The notes beneath the pieces were generated by a model. That model saw only the letters and a program-made list of their open reading frames with translations. It searched no databases and was not told the DNA's origin. Positions 1 through 9,522 of a stretch of DNA of 64,000 bases are shown in pieces. The DNA lies in contig JBANAY010000003.1 of NCBI GenBank assembly GCA_037952775.1, positions 33,170,001 to 33,234,000 on the forward strand. Reading direction: 5' to 3'. Origin of the DNA: Clonostachys chloroleuca. Taxonomy: Eukaryota; Ascomycota; Sordariomycetes; Hypocreales; Bionectriaceae. Position numbers and translations under genes: made by a program. Position 1 is the first letter of the stretch. Every line of letters begins with the position of its first letter.

Positions 1-227
1 CGCGGGCGGAAGACGTCCAGGCTGCGCCTGGCGAGGCTGGGCTCCTTGGCCGCCGCGAGGTGGTCCTGGTCGTGGGGGTGGTGAGGGGGCTGGATGTACT
101 CCTGGGTGGTGGTGTCGGAGCGGATGAAGACGAAGTCTGGCGTGTCTAAGTTGTTGGTGTTTCCTTTCTGTCGATGCGGCTCCTCGTCGTCGTCATCCTT
201 CCTCCTGAGCATGTCTCGGAGCCCCAT
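1..227 (-). CDS. N-terminal end of a gene leaving the window; possibly a fungal Sel1-repeat (HCP-like) protein
   Basis: The minus-strand frame opens at an ATG at 227-225 and stays open to the window edge, giving about 75 residues. The start reads MGLRDMLRRKDDDDEEP, followed by a D-F-V-F-I-R-S-D stretch, a T-T-T-Q-E segment and S-L-D-V-F-R. From memory this resembles the conserved N-terminus of fungal proteins that carry Sel1/TPR-like repeats further on, but none of the repeat domain lies in the window, so the family call is only a recollection. The segment is hydrophilic and probably disordered. No splice donor is needed within the visible part. The rest of the gene is needed to settle what it is. 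Confidence 0.5.
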   Translation of the reverse strand, partial: MGLRDMLRRKDDDDEEPHRQKGNTNNLDTPDFVFIRSDTTTQEYIQPPHHPHDQDHLAAAKEPSLARRSLDVFRP

Positions 228-1577
228 TGTGGTGGTGAGACACGAACGGCTGAGCTGATCGGCTCAACACTAGCTGGTCAATCACTCGGGCAGGTAGTTT
301 CCACTGTGCTCCAAGAAAGTCCTGGTAACCCGGATAAAATAGGTCTTCTTGTAGAACCCGATTCCTGTAATTTTGGGAAGTCGTTGATGACGTTCAAATG
401 GGGTGTATCAGATGGCTGCGTGTAAGAGTAAGCGCGAGGGGCTGTGCCGCCACGGGAATACTTCTCAGCTGGCGGCGTCTAAGGTGGCACTATATGGGGA
501 CCGGCAGGCGTAAATTGCTATGGATAGTATGCCTGGCGGGGCCGTTGGTGAGATTGATTGCGAGCTGGGCGTGGATGCGAGCGAATAAGCTACGAGCTCA
601 AATGGCTGAGTGAGTTGGAACAAGTGAATGCGTACGGCAGGTTAAATCAGACGAGCGAGCAAGATGTTCGAGCTCACGGCCAGAGCATTGAGAGATGAGC
701 GAGCGTCTAATTCAAGGCCTGTGTTAGTTGTTCTTTCATTGGGCAGAGGAACGGATTCACTTGCTATTTCTTGCCCGCTCCGTTTCAGCGCTCAAATTTA
801 AATTTAGCAGAGCCACAGGGAGCCCCCGCAACGAATCATCGCCCCCAAGGACCCTTCATCTTTGCCTGCATTGCGACAAAGGCCAGCCCTGCCGCCTTTG
901 TATAAGCTAGCGCTTATACATTATGTATGGGGTAGATCCGTGATACTAGCTGCCCGTTTGGGGCCCTTGCGTGTCATGATGTTTGATGGGATGGATAGCT
1001 GTGTATACAGAGATTCATCATTAAAGGAACGTGATAGTATGAATTGCAGATAGTCAAGCGTCACTGCATTGATGGGCCGCTGTGTTTAAAATCGAGTTTT
1101 TATTTCTACCCTCGTCTGTCTCTCTTCTTCTTTTTGATCTTTCTTTTCTTCTGCTCATCCTTTTCTCTCGCTCTTCGCGAGGCTCTGTTGCTAATCTATA
1201 GAATAGAAGATCATAAGGGCACCTATCATATGCTTCTTCCATTACACGCTTTCGTATCCTCCTTTTTTTTTCTTTTCTTTTTCCCTGCAAGCTGGCAACA
1301 AGACCATCTTCGCACGCATCGTACTGCGGCGGATATTAATGGGAGGGAAGCAAGAGAATAAACAAAGGTCTGCCATGCTATGTACTGAAAATCACTGGTA
1401 AGGGTATTCCAAAAATTGGGTGCTAACACAACCAAATTTGTCATATACTAAGCAGAAATATTCATGGGCAGGCTAGACAAAGGGAAAGATGTGCTGAGCC
1501 ATCTCGCCCTACTAACAATCGGCCCTTGGGATACAGTCACGATCATATGGAACTGGGCTTGATCGCGGGTCTGTTAG
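228..1577. other. Intergenic, 1.35 kb, no gene seen
   Basis: The short open frames here show no family resemblance. The stretch holds the upstream region of the minus-strand gene at the window edge and the 3' side of the CCCH zinc-finger gene. A strongly CT-rich run on the plus strand lies at about 1105-1180 and another at 1257-1285. Fungal promoters often carry such tracts on the coding strand, but both flanking genes are on the minus strand. Confidence 0.5.
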
Positions 1578-3173
1578 TTAGAGGGCTATGAAATCTTTTC
1601 GGTCTTCGAAATCAGACAAGTCCGAGTCCGCGTCAAGAAATTCAGCCACTTCGTCTGAGTCGACATCGTCAGAGTCCGCAGCCTCCTCGTCGCTAGATAC
1701 GTCTTCTTCCATAGCATTAGACTGGCCTGCTTGCCCACGGAGGACGCTCGCCCTCTCACGGTGGAGAAGCTTGCATCCTTTCGTGTTACAGCGGCCAGTG
1801 TTGCTAAAGTCGGGACACTCAAAGACATGGCGCTCTGAACAGTTTGCTCCTTTATCGCAGTAGCCGAGGAATCCAAAGGATTTGCAAACTGGAGCACCTG
1901 GTGGTGCGCTAGAGTGAGTAAACGGACAATCAGATTTGGCACAGTGGCCCTTGGCAAAGTGTAAACAATCAGGCACACGCTCGGGAGTAAGCTCGTGAGA
2001 AAGATCGCAGGAATTGCCTTGGCTACACTTCCCTTCTTTGAGGAAGTCTCTGCAAACCGCCACCTTGTTGGGGTCATGAATATATCGACATCGGGGCCCC
2101 TTCGGACAAGAACCTAAGCACAATGTGTCAGTAATGGAGTGATACGTACCCAAAGAAGACCACATTCCAGGGTTATCTTATGGTCGCACGAAGGAGAATT
2201 CAAAATTACCGGACGTAGAGAAGATCTTGCATGGCTCGTTGACCTTTTTCACGGTTCCAAACCGTCTACTATAAGTCAGTAAGAGAGCTCGCCCGGAGGA
2301 AACAACATACCGGTGGTCTTTCACAATCCTATTTGCGACGAGGTTGCCTGTCTTGGTTCGGTGAAACTTTACTCCTGCCACTATCGTGTTTTTAGGCGTT
2401 TTTGCAAGGTCATTTGACCCATCTGAAAGCAGTCAGCGAGTAAAGCAATGAAGGGGGGCCACATATACGGACCGATGATTTTGGCCAGTTTCTTCCCACC
2501 ATCAAGGACTCGGAATCTAATATCCGCAATAGTGATTTCATTGTTGGCTGCGCGCGTAGCGTTAGAGTTACCACCGGTATTGGCATGCGCATTCTGTTGG
2601 GTCAAGAAGTCATGGAAGCGAGCCTTTTCCCCACGACGATGCTCATCTTGCTTGCGCTGTCTCGTTTGTTCCATGGCCTTGGCTCGGTTCTGGCTCTCCT
2701 TCTCGTACACATTCGCGTTGATGATCTGGCGGTGACGGTCGTTCTTTGTCACCCAGCGCGCGCTGTCCGAACCCCCACTATCAGTATCATTATTACTGGA
2801 ATTCCCTAGAGCGTTAAGATGAAGGGTTCGATGTTGATGGGGGCGAGGCCGCTGAACACGGTTCCCTCTTGTCGGGTAAGGCGCGCCAGCATTCCGATGG
2901 TATTGGTGTCCTGAAGTCATTCTCGTTAACATACTTCGCGCCGTAGCTTTTTTTTACTGCTGGCCAAACGTACTGTTATGGTAGCTAGAGTTCGCGACAG
3001 ACTGTACGCCAGCCTGCTGGTTTTTGTGGCGATTAATCTGGCCTGATTAGAGAAAATAGTGAGAATCGTAGAAGAACAAGGTCGTCGCAAGACGACGTCA
3101 TGGTAGGTGTGGGTTGAGTCAAACCGGCAAGTCGCCCGATGCGGGCCAAGAGTTCCTTTTCTTCGTCGGTCAT
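1578..3173 (-). CDS. CCCH zinc-finger protein of the ZC3H3 / Red5 type
   Basis: Six exons in phase: 3173-3125, 3042-2974, 2910-2473, 2422-2311, 2268-2210 and 2113-1578, giving 420 residues. The N-terminus (MTDEEKELLARIGRLAGQ) comes from two small upstream exons, so a start at the Met codons near 2920 would be too short. The C-terminal half has five tandem CCCH fingers. The first spans an exon joint and includes CPKGPRCRYIH, followed by the I-H-D-P-N-K-V-A-V-C linker typical of vertebrate ZC3H3. An acidic tail (E/D/S) follows. ZC3H3 and fission-yeast Red5 work with the MTREC/PAXT machinery that directs polyadenylated nuclear RNA to the exosome; that role here is inferred from the family. Introns 1 and 3 use weak donors (GTTTGA and GTCCGT). 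The acceptor of intron 4 is ambiguous (TAG repeated), changing only one residue. The gene is divergent from the THO7-like gene, 425 bp away, which also acts on nuclear mRNA. Confidence 0.88.
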
Positions 3174-3598
3174 ATCGAGGCTATGTAAAAACGTGCTTTG
3201 AATCGCTATTGCTTGTCGGATCGGTCAAAAATGAAGTTGGAAGAAGTCAAGTTATAATCCAGTGCAGGTGTGATGAATAAGAGAAGTCGTGGGGCACTCG
3301 CCGAAGCGCCTGGTGCTTTAATTATAGGCTAGCCTGATTTAGGGCAGGTGCTTTGTTCTAGGGTAGGTGAGTGGGGCACTGTAGGTGCTTTACTGAAAAC
3401 GCCAACGCCAGCAGCCTTGACTATTGTTTCAAGAGACAATGAAAGATATCTGTATTTCTAAATTGCGCCGCAGTTTATCGAAATCTTGTTCATTTTACAA
3501 CTTACCTTAACTCCCACGATTGTTCTAAATTCTTTCTAACCAATTTACCTCCAAGCGTCGAACTACCTTTCTTTCTCAACGCCCGCCAGCAGCACGCC
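3174..3598. promoter_or_regulatory. Shared divergent promoter region of the CCCH gene and THO7-like gene, with GGTGCTTT repeats
   Basis: This 425-bp gap separates two divergently transcribed genes. The octamer GGTGCTTT occurs three times in the same orientation at 3312-3319, 3347-3354 and 3384-3391, so the copies start 35 and 37 bp apart. GTGGGGCACT also occurs twice, near 3290 and 3372. A pyrimidine-rich leader (3560-3590) precedes the plus-strand ATG. Factor binding is unknown. Confidence 0.45.
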
Positions 3599-4624
3599 AT
3601 GGCCGACTGGGGCCTCCTCGACGAGAAAGCTGAAGCTGAGCTTCACAAAGCTCGCCTTCTTAATATCGAAGAAAAGCCATTCAAGCGCTGCGTCCGCCGC
3701 CTAGCTACCATCACAGACGTCGTCTCCTCCAACATACCCCTAAAGAACACCGAGCCAGCCGCCGACGCCAACGGCAAACCCAACACGAAACCAGATCTTC
3801 AGCTGCTGAAGGAAGGCATCACCATTGACTTTGCCTCCTTCGACAGCTCCCTCCTCCGCTTCCAATTCCTCCACGATGCCAACGCGCGCGAGCGCGAGCG
3901 CTACAAGGCCGACCAGGAGCGGATCCTGTTCGAGTGTCAGGCAGTAAGGGAGAAGAACACAGAGCTACGTGTGGAGCTGGAAGGGGCGCGCGCGACGTTA
4001 GCGCAGCGCAAGGAATTCGACGCGATGGCGGATAAGATCACATCCAACCGGCTGCTGCGGCCGCGTGAGGATCAGCTGGCCAACCTGGCCAAGCTGGAGG
4101 AGGAGTGCAGAGAGCTGGAGCGCGAGAGCGAGACGTACAGCGCCACGTGGACGGAGCGGAGGGCACAGTTCAACAGGATCATCGAGGAAGGCATGTTGCT
4201 GCGGCGGCAGATTAGAGATGAGAAGGAGGAGGTGGACAGACGCGAGGGCATGAACGAAGGGGGCGATGACGAGGTGTCTGGGCAGACGCCGCGACCAGAT
4301 CGAAGTCGCAGCCCGTCACCCACGGGCGAGGGCGCGGAACAGACGAAGAGCAATGCAGAAGGGGAGACGCCACAACCTCCGGGCTCCAATGTCGGCACAC
4401 CACTTCGCGACAGCCCGGCACCGTCTCACTTACATCCTGGAGCTGGCTCGCGGCGCAGTCTGTCTCAGGCTGGAAGTCGGGATGTCACGCCACTACCCCT
4501 AGAGGAAGTGGAGGACGAAGAAATGGAGGATCAGGATCAGAAGGACTCCAGAGAGGTAACGGAAGCTGAGACTCCCCGTATTCACATCGAGGCCGCTGGG
4601 GATAAGATGGACGTGGACAACTAG
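3599..4624 (+). CDS. THOC7: THO complex subunit 7 family protein
   Basis: A single-exon gene of 341 residues starting in good context (CGCC-ATG-G). The N-terminal half is helical: it opens MADWGLLDEKAEAELHKARL, has a conserved block around F-K-R-C-V-R-R, then a long coiled coil (about residues 95-215) rich in E, R, L and Q. This matches the THOC7/Mft1-type subunit, which packs by coiled coils inside the THO complex and links transcription elongation to mRNA export. The C-terminal third (about 225-341) is low-complexity, rich in S, P, E and D, with many S/T-P sites, and is probably disordered. It is divergent from the Red5-like RNA surveillance gene. The family call rests on the N-terminal pattern; a generic coiled-coil protein is the alternative. 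Confidence 0.8.
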   Translation: MADWGLLDEKAEAELHKARLLNIEEKPFKRCVRRLATITDVVSSNIPLKNTEPAADANGKPNTKPDLQLLKEGITIDFASFDSSLLRFQFLHDANARERERYKADQERILFECQAVREKNTELRVELEGARATLAQRKEFDAMADKITSNRLLRPREDQLANLAKLEEECRELERESETYSATWTERRAQFNRIIEEGMLLRRQIRDEKEEVDRREGMNEGGDDEVSGQTPRPDRSRSPSPTGEGAEQTKSNAEGETPQPPGSNVGTPLRDSPAPSHLHPGAGSRRSLSQAGSRDVTPLPLEEVEDEEMEDQDQKDSREVTEAETPRIHIEAAGDKMDVDN

Positions 4625-4861
4625 TCCAGCAGTTGATAGAAAATTGTATAGGAGGATACCCATGATATTTTAGAGCAATAATACTTAACACCATAGGCAT
4701 GAAGCCTAGCAACGCCAAAACCAAGTACAAAAAGACGCGTGCATAGGTCCTGCGGTATCCTCTCTCTTATGACTTGAGGTCTCACATTATTGTCACCAAT
4801 GCCCCTCCTGATAATCAACTCTATTTATGTATCACTCCGAATTTTTCCTCGATAATTCGAA

Positions 4862-5322
4862 TCAAGCCTGTTTCTGCACTTCCTTGGCCTTGGCCAGCGC
4901 ATCATTGGCGTTCTGAAGCTCGGTTTCCGGAGCTGCACCGTCCCCAGCGAGTGCTACCTGATCCTCCAGCTTCGCAACGGCGTCGGCGAGTCTCTTGCGG
5001 AGAGGGTCGAACACGGCCTTGGTTTCGTCGACGGCAAGTTTCTAAAAAGAGAGTTCGCACCAGTGTTAGCCCTCAAGACCCTTGAAAGTCATCCACGCCG
5101 TTGTACCGAGTTTGGTTCGATTTGGAGGGAGGGGTAGCTCACCTGCTGCTTCAACATGTACTCGTCGTTGCCATCCTCGCTTCCCTGGCCGCTGGCAATC
5201 TTGTCCTCCAGATCCTTGACCTTCTTCTCCTGGTCGACGAGCTCTTTGTGGTACGAGTTTTCCTCCTTCACTAGGCGGAGGACGGCGCCAGTCGCGATAA
5301 CGAGGGGTGAAGGTGCGGGCAT
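4862..5322 (-). CDS. RBL2: Tubulin-binding cofactor A (tubulin-specific chaperone A)
   Basis: Two exons, 5322-5143 and 5041-4862, joined across a 101-nt intron (GTGAGC donor, TTTTTAG acceptor), give 119 residues, the normal size of the family. The start MPAPSPLVIATGAVLRLVKE and the following E-x-x-S-Y-x-K-E-L segment match the first helix of TBCA/Rbl2. The rest is a three-helix bundle pattern ending A-K-E-V-Q-K-Q-A. TBCA captures free beta-tubulin and hands it on in the tubulin folding pathway in the cytosol. The frame stays open upstream to about 5508, but that part has no family resemblance and is likely 5' leader. Convergent with the THO7-like gene; the stops are 237 bp apart. Confidence 0.92.
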
Positions 5323-6023
5323 ATTGAACGTGGAGCTCGGGGGTATCGGCAGAGACTGTCGTATCGGTCCGTCGATGGAACTATCTAAGAGCAATCGCGT
5401 GAGGAGAAAGTTGAGAGGAACCTGGCCTCGGATCTGTTGGGTGCCTGGCGTATTAAAGATACGAACGTTATTTTGCTGCCTGCAACGTGTTTGCGCAGGC
5501 AGGGACAAATGAGATCATCGCTCAGCGTGGGGTGAAGCCCCTCCACCAAAGTCGCGCCAAAACAAAGCTGCCTGCATAGCTCAACCTAGCATCAAAACCT
5601 CACCATGCACAACCGATAGAGGTCCCAGGCAGTCACTGTCATTTGTGGACATTCATATATCAAACTATATATTTAGTTGTGTAAGCTATGTACATATGTA
5701 AGGGCAACAGTGCCAAACAGTCGTCATCCATCCATCTGAGTCCAAGCCTCCGACTCCCAAGCAAGCAGAGTAGCAGAGCGAGCAACTAATCCATTTTCCC
5801 AGTTCCTATACTTTCCAACCAGAAAACCCCAGTGGTATCTTCAAAACTCCTCCAACGCCCAAGAGACGCCCAAACGATGAAAGCACCAGCCGGAAATGCG
5901 CAAAATCGGCGGAGCGTAGTCTACAGTAGCCAACATGATTTCTGAACAATCCGTTTGTCCAATATAAAACAGCCCGTCCGCCCCAAAATGAGAGAAAAAA
6001 AGGTCTACGAATTGCATACATCA
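5323..6023. other. Intergenic between RBL2 and RAD21, no gene seen
   Basis: About 700 bp holding the upstream region of the tubulin cofactor A gene and the 3' flank of RAD21, both on the minus strand. No family resemblance in any frame. An AT-rich stretch lies at about 5655-5700. Confidence 0.5.
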
Positions 6024-7959
6024 TCATGCTTCCACGGCTACCACAGAGGCACCGGTTGGTGCCACATGCTGTTGTTGCTCCTCCTCTTCTTCTTGGTGTG
6101 CGATTTCGCCGCCAGCTTCACGCTCGGCCCAGGCTCCCCATAGACCACGCTTTCCACGAACCCGAATTGGAGCGCCAAGATCGGATCCTTGCTCGACTTT
6201 GATGGCATCTTTCGTCGCGAGCACGAGACACTCGAAAAACATCTTGGTAGCCTCCGCTTTGGTTGCCCGCTTTTCGGGGATCAAGTCCTGGAAAACAACA
6301 GAAGACTGTTTTCGCTTCTCGTCATCAGTAGCAGCCTCGGAGCCGAAGAGGTCGCGGAGTATGTGGACGGCATGCTTAGTGCCGAGGGAAACGGGGCCGC
6401 TGTCTGCAGGATGCACCAATGGTGCTGTCGTCTCATCAAAGCCAGGCAGAGCTGATTCATCATCTCCTCCAAGCATATGGCCATCATCACCAGGAATCTC
6501 AAGAATCGTGCCATCGGCAGCCACACTCTGGTTACCAAATCCCCTGCCACCAAGAGCCGTCTCATCATCATCTCCAAGCTCCAGACGGGGAGACTTAGGG
6601 TTTCCATGATCACTGTCGACATCAGCGATGCCGCTATCGCGCTTGCGCTTAAGCTCGACAGCTCCACGGGCAGCATCAAGCGATAGCATACCACGAAGTT
6701 CAGGAGCCCAGCCGGTTCCACGTCCCTCCAACATGACTGATGATACAAAGCCGCCATGCTTCTGCATATCCATTAGAGCCAACAAGAATGGGTCGCTGGG
6801 CAAAAACGTGGCGTCTCGCAGGATGTTGGTCCGATCATTTTGCTGCTGCTTGATATGGGAGCTTGACAAAGTGATTTCCTCGTCAGGCATCAGAACCTTT
6901 TGCTTCTTGACGCGTTGAGCAGGTCGCCGGACGAGAGTGTGCTCAGCATCCTCGTCAGGTTCGTAAAGATCAGTTTGATGATGGCTGGTGTATTCATCTT
7001 CAATCTCCTTGGCAAAAGCTTCATCAATATCTGAGAGTGGTGACTCCGAAATGCGCTGTCGGTTGATGTCTGGAGCGGTGTGCAATTCTGGCATGGCAGA
7101 CTGATCATCTGGGTTGAAGTGGAAGTCGTCGCCCATAGCGATATCACCATCAGTGTCAGCGATTCGCACACCATCATCAATGGTGTGGTCTCCCTCAGCG
7201 CCATCCTTCAGTCTCATACCGCCATCCAACTCGCTGAAAATGTCATCTTCGACAGGACGAGCCGCAGGGGCATCTCGGCCAATTTCAATGCTCTGCGAGA
7301 GGTCGTCGTTGTCGAGGCCAAAATCCAGGTCAAGGTCCAGACCGTCAATGTCGAGTGCATCCTCCTCGGGCGCAGAGGCTCCCTGCAAGAATTGGCTGTT
7401 GTCAAAATCTTCCTGCAGATTAATTTCTCGGTTGCTGACACGACCCTTGCGACCAACAACATGGGTGGCAACATCGTCAGTCTGTGAGAGGAGCCAGGAT
7501 GCGTCCGGGGGAGGTGGGAGGTCCAGATTGTCGTAGGGTGTAATACGATCAGGAAGAAGTAGAGCTTCACGGTTGGGAACCTGAAGAGCTGCTGCCAAGT
7601 CATTGTTTCCAGTTGATCGGAAGGCCTGACGCGGTTAGCAAATGACACTATCAATCAACGCGTTCCAAACGCGATAGAGAAGACGTGATTCTTACCATTT
7701 TGATCTTCATCATAGCTTCATTACAGTCGTCCAACAGATAGCGCGTCTTGCGCTGGTATATTCTGACAACACCAATCAGAAGCTGTGAGCTAAGACGAAG
7801 CGCCATTGGGGCTTGGTGAGGCTGCATGATGGCATCTACACTGTCGGCGACATTAGATTGTAAAATATGATTTTTGGACAGCTTGCGCTCCATATTCGCG
7901 GAGAGCCAGACGCGGGCCAGAGGCCCGCTCTTCTGGAGGAGCGTCTCTGAGTAGAACAT
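6024..7959 (-). CDS. RAD21: Cohesin kleisin subunit RAD21/SCC1
   Basis: Two exons, 7959-7696 and 7625-6024, joined across a 70-nt intron, give 621 residues. The N-terminal 90 residues (MFYSETLLQKSGPLARVWLS, then the V-V-R-I-Y-Q-R-K block) are the Rad21/Rec8 N-terminal domain that binds SMC3. The C-terminus (about 535-580, with V-V-F-Q-D-L and a helical segment) is the winged helix that binds SMC1. Near residue 200 the sequence SIEIGR fits the separase consensus S-x-E-x-G-R, as expected for the mitotic kleisin cut at anaphase. The middle is long and acidic, and the extreme C-terminus is Gln/Glu-rich. The mitotic subunit is favoured over Rec8 by the clear separase site and overall length. ACGCG cores in the promoter and intron suggest G1/S control. 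Confidence 0.95.
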
Positions 7960-8299
7960 GGTGCCGGAGCGTGGCGCCGGCGCACCAGAATCTCGAGGGG
8001 AGGCAGCCGGTAATCGAACAGCTCACAAAAGAGCGAGGAGAGGAAAGCCAGGTGTAGCGATGTGAAGCTCAGGCGCGCGTGGTGGTTGCGGGATCGAACA
8101 CGGAGCTGTAGGCTGTGGTTGCGGGTGAGACGTCCGCACAGTGGCAGATAAACAAGGCCTAGGGAAGAGCGCGTTCGAAAGTGGGTCAAGCACCCGACAA
8201 TAAGTAAACAGCTTGCTGGCAGCAAAGCGACTGCACGGATAGCAGACTCGATGCAAATGGCGATGGAGCCAAGAAATACAATCGCCGGTGCGAGACGCG
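7626..8299. promoter_or_regulatory. Cluster of ACGCG cores around the RAD21 start (possible MBF-type sites)
   Basis: Six ACGCG cores lie within 0.67 kb: on the plus strand at 7629-7633, 7658-7662 (as ACGCGT) and 7669-7673, all inside the 70-nt intron, and at 8295-8299; on the minus strand at 8076-8080 and 8170-8174. In yeasts MBF binds ACGCGT-like MCB boxes and drives G1/S transcription, including of cohesin genes. Binding here is inference. Confidence 0.4.
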
Positions 8300-9522
8300 C
8301 GCGATCGTGAGCGAGAGAATGGTGGTCGACCGCCGGTGTGAATGCAAGGTGCAAGCGCTAGAAGATGCGAAGGTAGCTGGGTGCGTGGGAATGGGAAATT
8401 TCGACTGGAGCAAATGGAGGGGACGGCTGCCTTGACCTTGTTTGACGAGGTGCGACTGCTAAATGGCGTGGCTGGGGAATCCGTGGCTCAGGCATGGGTT
8501 GTGGGCCCTTCAGGTTGTCCAGGTGTTGGCGAGGTAGCAGGAGTGGATCCAGTCCCTGTAGGTGTGCCGGAAAAGCCTCCTGCCGGCTCCGGTCGTGGTG
8601 AACGAAAACGGATGTGGGCCTTACCTAATACAAATAGGAGGTCAGCGCCTTGTCTGAGTGGTGGGGGATTGACGACCAATTTGAGACACGGTTACCCTAG
8701 CAAGGGCCTAGCGGGTGTGAGTGGCCTGTCTGGAGACGTTCATGACTCTATTGACTACAGGTATTGTCCCCAGCCGTGAGAGCCATGAGGAATCGGATAC
8801 CAATATGTCGAGCCTCGACCGCTTACCGAGAGGGCTCAATCCTGTCGCATTGCGAGTCGCATGCAAGCGCACATGGCCTAGCAAGAAGTAGGACATGGAA
8901 TTCTTCATTATTGCTCCATTTCCCGCCCGTTCACTTGACGATACCTCACGATCGGAATAATTACCGTTGCGCTCCTCCAGCAAGGCTTAGCTATCCCATC
9001 GAATCAGAATCAGACGGGATGCTATTAACAGTGGATACCCGCTGAGTGATCAGATCCAGGATCAGTTTGATTGAACGCGCTGTAACTGAAAGTTCGCACT
9101 GGCCTGTTATGCAGGCCACCTTGTACCTCCAAGCCACAACACCCCTGGGACTGGCTTAAAACAACTTAGCGTATTGGTTATGGAGTCGCCTCTATTCTCT
9201 ATTCCAGGTAGAATGACACGCTTGCTCTTTTTCCATCATTGAGCAACCTCATAATTAGGTATTGCTATCAAATCGTGGCAGGCGTGTTTTTCTTTTCTCA
9301 GCCAGAGGTCGCGCTTTACACCTTCTATTCTATTTCCACTCATTCCCTTCGTTCATAACGTTACCCTGAACTTGTTGTAATAATACTTCTGTTCCGCCTT
9401 CCTCCCACGACCTGACGTAACGACTTGCACCCTTTGTCAAACCTGTCGCCTCGAGTCCTAACCGCTTTATTGTCCATGCCTCGCCCATAAATTCGTCCTA
9501 GAACATCGCATTCGATAATACG
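7960..9522. other. Intergenic between RAD21 and PMR1, 1.56 kb, no further gene seen
   Basis: The divergent upstream regions of RAD21 (minus) and PMR1 (plus). Short open frames at 8342-8779 and 8764-9045 lack family resemblance and splice-supported continuation. From about 9330 to 9480 the plus strand is pyrimidine-rich, as expected for the PMR1 leader. Confidence 0.5.

Noticed and set aside
8342..8779. 145-codon Gly-rich plus-strand frame
   Set aside because: Lies in the RAD21/PMR1 intergenic region, no motif and no splice-supported extension.
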